A stretch of 64,000 nucleotides of DNA. Origin: Enchytraeus crypticus. Its lineage: Eukaryota > Annelida > Clitellata > Enchytraeida > Enchytraeidae. The notes under the pieces are model-generated. The model searched no databases. It was not told the origin of the DNA and saw only the letters and a list, made by a program, of their open reading frames with translations. Positions 59,516 through 64,000 of this stretch are shown piece by piece. The translations under genes and the position numbers were made by a program. The first letter of the stretch is position 1. Every line of letters begins with the position of its first letter. Where the stretch lies: NCBI GenBank assembly GCA_905160935.1, contig CAJHZI010000198.1, positions 62,001-126,000 on the forward strand. The letters run 5' to 3'.

Positions 59516-59830
59516 ACATAAAGCGAAGTAAATATTAATCATAGTGAATAATAATCAGAATTTATACCGAGACTACCGTGTACACTGTTAATCATAAATA
59601 ATAAAAGTCGTAATGAATAGTAATCAGCATACTGTAGTGGAAATCTTAAAACTATAATCATTTTGAATTAGATGGCATTTTGAATTCTAATCATATTGGA
59701 TACATATCATAGTGAATACTAATCATTGTGAATACTAGTCATAGTGAATAATGAATACAAAATCATAGTGAATACAAATTATCGTGAATATCAATCGTAG
59801 TGAATACTAATCATAGTGTGTATTACTATT
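59515..59830. repeat. Degenerate short tandem repeat
   Basis: Drifting units around aatactaatcatagtg, about 16-20 bp each. Confidence 0.65.
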
Positions 59831-60347
59831 TATAATGGCACTTATATTCAAAACACGTAGTAATCGTAATCAGTATTAATTAATGCTAATGTATACTTTT
59901 TACGTCTAGTTCACTCTAAGTCTTACACTTAGTTTAATCTACTAAATGTTACTAAGAGCAATATTTAATAAATAAAATAAATTAATTGTTATTAATTTGT
60001 AACAGATTGATAGCAAATTATTTTGATTGCAAATGGGACTTTTAAGTTTAAGTACACGTATCTGAACACACACGAAATTGAACTAATTAAAAAATACTTT
60101 CCTTTCTGGTCCGTTCAAATTCAGCACAGTTTTACTCTGCTGGATTCTGAGTTTCCTGACTCATAGGTTTCTTACTTGATTTGGAATTTTTAGAACTAAA
60201 TCGGCATAAAGGTCAAGCTACAAGTATTTTTAAGAATCGACCGTATCTTAACCTGAACTTAGTTCCAAACCTGAGACATGACTAAACTAGTGGCCCTAGC
60301 TGCTTATCATTCACAACCGGAGTTTGTCGAAATCATTTTCGCCATAC
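59831..60347. other. Stretch left of the orphan exon
   Basis: AT-rich. If the exon at 60348-60501 is real, this is intron of a minus-strand gene. Nothing recognised. Confidence 0.4.
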
Positions 60348-60501
60348 CTGTCAGTGTGGGGTTAAAAGGAGATGAGTTTGTAATTATATCAGCAGGAGTG
60401 CGCAGTGGTGGCTCCAGATTCACACCGCTGCCATTGTCAGCAGACCTGTCATGATGCTGAGGAATTTGTTGTGGGAGGTAACGAGAACCTCGAAATATAA
60501 T
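60348..60501 (-). CDS. Probable internal coding exon, unidentified gene
   Basis: The minus-strand segment is bounded by attgcag at its 5' side and acag/gtatgg at its 3' side, 154 nt, open in one frame. It would encode about 51 residues including RGSRYLPQQIPQHHDRSADN and LEPPLRTPADIITNSSPFNP, a Pro/Ser/Gln-rich stretch typical of disordered regions in regulatory proteins. GC content is near 50 percent against about 30-35 percent in the flanks. Neither the upstream exon (probably right of the window) nor the next one was found, and the family is not recognised. An open frame extends past the donor to 60307, but composition drops there. Confidence 0.45.
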
Positions 60502-60727
60502 CTGCAATGATTTATTGCAGAGGGGATTTTTTGCCTTATTGTGTTGGCTTTAATGCATTTCATAGTGTAATACATTACTTACGATCTAGCCAATTTTTCC
60601 GATTATGAATGCTGCAAGAAATAAGTGTTTGTTTCGAAGTAATTAGCAAGAACCGTCGGTTCTGTATTTATGGATGAGAGAACATTTGGTTTTAATAATT
60701 ATGGCATAGTAACAGTTATTATGATTA

Positions 60728-60755
60728 GATAGAGAGTGAGAGAGAGAGAGGAGAG

Positions 60756-60788
<33 letters not shown>

Positions 60789-60790
60789 AA
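60728..60790. repeat. (GA)n and (GACA)n microsatellite
   Basis: gagagagagaga followed by acagacagacaaatagacaa. Confidence 0.9.
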
Positions 60791-60830
60791 TAGACAAACT
60801 GACGGACAGACAGACTGACAAACAGAGGTA

Positions 60831-60925
60831 AGCCAAAAGAAAAGCTGTGGAAAATCAAGATGAAAGAAACGAACGTTAACAAGAGCGATACAAAAACATC
60901 AGAGTTGAATACGATTATAAAATTA
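60831..60925. repeat. 95-bp block duplicated at 62027-62126
   Basis: gccaaaagaaaagctgtgga, gatgaaagaaacgaacgtta and aaaacatcagagttgaatac recur in the same order 1.2 kb downstream, both times right after a (GA)n tract. Confidence 0.9.
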
Positions 60926-61025
60926 ATAATAATAATAATAATAATAATAACAATAATAATAATAACAATAACAATAATAATAATAATAGTAATAATAATA
61001 GTAATAATAGTAATAATAATAATAA
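60920..61025. repeat. (AAT)n microsatellite
   Basis: AAT runs with AAC and AGT interruptions. Confidence 0.95.
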
Positions 61026-61080
61026 GCGCGAAAAATCTTTTCTGTGGCAGCGACTGTCTATTGCTCTCCAGCGATTCAAT

Positions 61081-61540
61081 GCAGTCTGCTTCAGTGGCAC
61101 TTTGGCTAAAGCGGCTTCCCAGAGTGCAGAGGAATTATTTTAATCGCTTTTTTAAAAACTTTTAATTAAATAAAGTCTATTTTATCTTATTTTTTAGCCC
61201 AGGGCCCTTTACAGCCCAGGGCATTAAAAATAATAATAATAATAACATTATTATTATTATTATATTTTTTTTAAAATGCCCTGGGCTGTATAAGGCCCTG
61301 GGCTAAAATATAAGATAAAAAAGACTTTATTTAATTAAAAGAAAGATGAAAAATATTTAAAATAGTTCATATTATTATTATTTTATTTTTTAATCAATGC
61401 CCTGGGCTGTAAAGGGCCCTGGGCTAAAAAATAAGATAAAAGAGACTTTATTTAATTAAAAGTTTTTTAAAAAGCGATTAAAATAATTCCTCTGCACTCT
61501 GGGAAGCCGCTTTAGCCAAAGTGCCACTGAAGCAGACTGC
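61081..61540. repeat. Large inverted repeat, about 150-bp arms, with a third partial copy in the loop
   Basis: Left arm 61081-61230 (gcagtctgcttcagtggcac to cagcccagggcattaaaaa) is almost perfectly complementary to the right arm 61389-61540. Between them, at 61270-61345, lies a partial copy in the right-arm orientation (aaaatgccctgggctgta). Each arm itself contains a nested pair, gcccaggg/ccctgggc. ATT runs separate the three copies. Confidence 0.93.
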
Positions 61541-61599
61541 AATTGTTATTATTATTATTATTATTTATTATTATATTATTATTTTATGGTGAAGATACA

Positions 61600-61722
<123 letters not shown>

Positions 61723-61929
61723 AGTGAGAAGAGAGCTAGAGACGAATGGAATGGTGGAAAATGATATTAAAAAACGATATAGAAAGAACAGGATGAAGAT
61801 TGATCGGTACCAAATGGGCAGATGGGGGATTGAAATAGATAAAGTGTGATAATGATTGTGCGGAATACAAAATGTATTTACAGTATATATTTTCCATTAT
61901 AAATTGTGTAGCAGAGAATTATTAAAACA

Positions 61930-61933
61930 AAAC

Positions 61934-61966
<33 letters not shown>

Positions 61967-62225
61967 TGAGAGAGAGAGAACGTGAGAGAGCGAGAGGGAT
62001 GGAGGGAGGGAGTGAGGGAGGAAGGGAGAAACCAAAAGAAAAGCTGTGGAATTCAGTATGAAAGAAACGAACGTTAAAGGAATGTGACAAAAAACATCAG
62101 AGTTGGATATGATTAGAAAATTAATGCGACCTAATAGACAAGTTTTTTTTTCGAGAGAATGAGAAATAGATAGAGGAGGTGGGTGAAGGTCAGTGAGAAA
62201 GCGAGAGAGAGAAGAGAAATAGAGT

Positions 62226-62268
<43 letters not shown>

Positions 62269-62285
62269 AGAGAGAGAGAGGACCG
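61930..62285. repeat. (GA)n-rich tracts with second copy of the 95-bp block
   Basis: GA runs at 61933-62010 and 62195-62280 flank the repeat copy at 62027-62126. Confidence 0.85.
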
Positions 62286-62524
62286 AGAGTGCCAAGGAAA
62301 AGGACTGGGTAATTTCCTGTTTTGGGTTTTAGAGCCTGAAGTTAAGATCAGAGTGATGTGGATCAGCCTAGAGCAGAAAAGTCTCACGATATAGCAAGTT
62401 ACAAGTAACTAAAAGCGATAAAAATTTCTATTGGTGACACTTCAGTTTACTAAATATAATTTGAACAAGTAAAACTGTTTATAAGGAAAACTTATTTTTA
62501 TATTATTATTATATTATTCTCTCT

Positions 62525-62790
62525 CTAGTAAGTGCCAAGTGACAGGTCCACGGTACACATTCCTATTCAAATGCTGCTTTCATGCTCCATAAAGAGCACT
62601 CCATCGATCAACAATTTAATCCTTCTGCAAAAGGCTATGCCTTCTCCACACCATAATGTAGTATAATCTCAGAAGCATATGGCTTTTGAAGTTGTTTGCC
62701 GTTGCCTTCCTAATTTCTTGCTCAGTCGCCTCTTACAACACGCGCATTTTATGGTCGGTCTATTCTTCGGTGTTCTGAACACAACACAGG
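62525..62790 (-). repeat. Interspersed repeat, family D
   Basis: Reversed full-length copy: agtgccaagtgacaggtcca, catgctccataaagagcact, aaaggctatgccttct, gttgtttgccgttgccttcc and tcgcctcttacaacacgcgc. Confidence 0.75.
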
Positions 62791-64000
62791 AAATATTATA
62801 TTTATATTATACTTATTATTTTATTACTTGCATAATTATTAATTATTACTATTCATTAATATTTTTTTATGAATTTTATTTATGCTATATCTGAGTTATA
62901 TTAATATTTTATAAAGAAATTCCTGACTGGAGTGCTCATTGTGAGAGTAATAAAGTACTGCGCGCAAAATTATGTACTGCGGATCTTCAATACCATTATT
63001 ACTAGTTACTGCCATTTCATCAGAATCTGTAGGAAAGAAACACTGGGGAAAATTTGAAAACGATAAATACACAATAATAGTGTTGGCAAACTAATTATAT
63101 CGTTAATGTTGATAAAACTGTCGAGATGCTGATATCATCTACTTTGGGAATCTTTTCAGGTCTATGTTTGCTGAGATCAGCTGCTAACTTGCACTATTTT
63201 GTGTGTGAGTGCTGTGTATTAAACGATTGAGAAAAATCAGCGAAAGCAATTAGAAAGTCATTACACTACGTTTAGTTAGTGTTAGGCTTTTGACGAAACT
63301 AATTATACGTGACAATATTTATTTAGGGTTCATGAGAGGTTAAATTTTTCGATGGTAATTTTAATTCGTGTTATTATAATTTACGGTAAAAAATTAAATT
63401 TATATAATTTTGTTTATAAACTATAGACTTTTCATATATTAAGCTTAAGACATATTAACGTTGTTGTCTGAAAAGTTGTAATACTTTTCACGTTTAAAAA
63501 TTATTAATTATTTTCATCTGAAGTTAATTATAGTCTAGTAATATTATATCTATCTATTGTCTCATATATTTTAGTAATATTATTTCTATCTATTGTCCCA
63601 TTGGAGAATTATCTCGGTCTTAATCAAGTCTCCACTTCTTTAATTGTGTTAATGTTTAGGGCTCAACTACATTTAATTGACAATATATTGGAGGATAAAA
63701 TGAGTACAATGGATGTAGAGGCGAAGTCTGCGTTCATGTAGTACAGCAGCTGTTAAGGGTTAAATGTAATTTTGTATGAAAGCTTCCCGAGGTGATGATT
63801 TCAAGTATTCTAGATTTTGCAAATGTTTCTTTGATCTGTTTTTCTTTTTATTCTCATTACGGGCTAGTTTTGCCAAAATCCCTGAAGAGGGGGGGGGGTG
63901 GAGCTAGCACCGATATACAATTAATCTGCTAGCAGACTGCTTGGTTATTTATGTGCCTGAGCTTGCTGCACTTGAAACCATGGCCTCTCAATCACTAGAA
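62791..64000. other. Right-end intergenic stretch
   Basis: AT-rich with a G9-type tract at about 63890. No exon recognised. Confidence 0.45.

Overview
The window is eukaryotic. It is AT-rich and intron-rich, has GT-AG splice signals, and is crowded with microsatellites, minisatellites, tRNA-derived SINEs and decayed non-LTR retrotransposons. Gene content (LRRC40, a fatty-acid-binding protein, a pentameric ligand-gated channel lacking the Cys-loop cysteines) and repeat style point to an invertebrate bilaterian, probably marine. I lean to a lophotrochozoan but cannot name the phylum from sequence alone. There are no bacterial, plasmid or CRISPR features.

Layout. (1) 1-3,672, minus strand: the first five coding exons of an LRRC40 orthologue, running off the left edge. 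(2) 3.7-8.05 kb: intergenic, with interspersed repeats. (3) 8,055-12,598, plus strand: a complete four-exon FABP gene with TATA box and poly(A) signal; intron 2 carries a dead CR1/L2-type retrotransposon. (4) 13.1-15.8 kb: repeats, an unidentified 103-codon minus-strand ORF and a 48-bp minisatellite. (5) 15.8/17.4-24.2 kb, plus strand: a pentameric ligand-gated ion channel (pLGIC) subunit with five clear exons and a speculative short first exon. (6) 24.3-31.4 kb: LINE and SINE debris and a 16-bp minisatellite. (7) 31.4-60 kb: a gene desert of AT-rich sequence holding a non-autonomous DNA transposon with motif-rich ends, two perfect palindromes and many tandem arrays of 9, 11, 12, 13, 32 and 331 bp. 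(8) 60.3-64 kb: one likely orphan coding exon on the minus strand, a large inverted repeat and (GA)n tracts.

The three recognised genes are not functionally linked. LRRC40 is a cytosolic LRR protein, FABP an intracellular lipid carrier and the pLGIC a membrane channel. The most coherent non-genic story is the mobile-element ecology. A tRNA-like SINE family shares its 3' tail with the CR1/L2-like LINE, and a second interspersed family shares its 3' tail with an RTE-like LINE. Several minisatellites have formed on functional boundaries, including two arrays that copy splice acceptors of the pLGIC gene and a (TA)n tract that forms the acceptor region of LRRC40 intron 1.

Exon coordinates were derived by hand from reading frame, splice consensus and family similarity. 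No alignment or transcript data were available.
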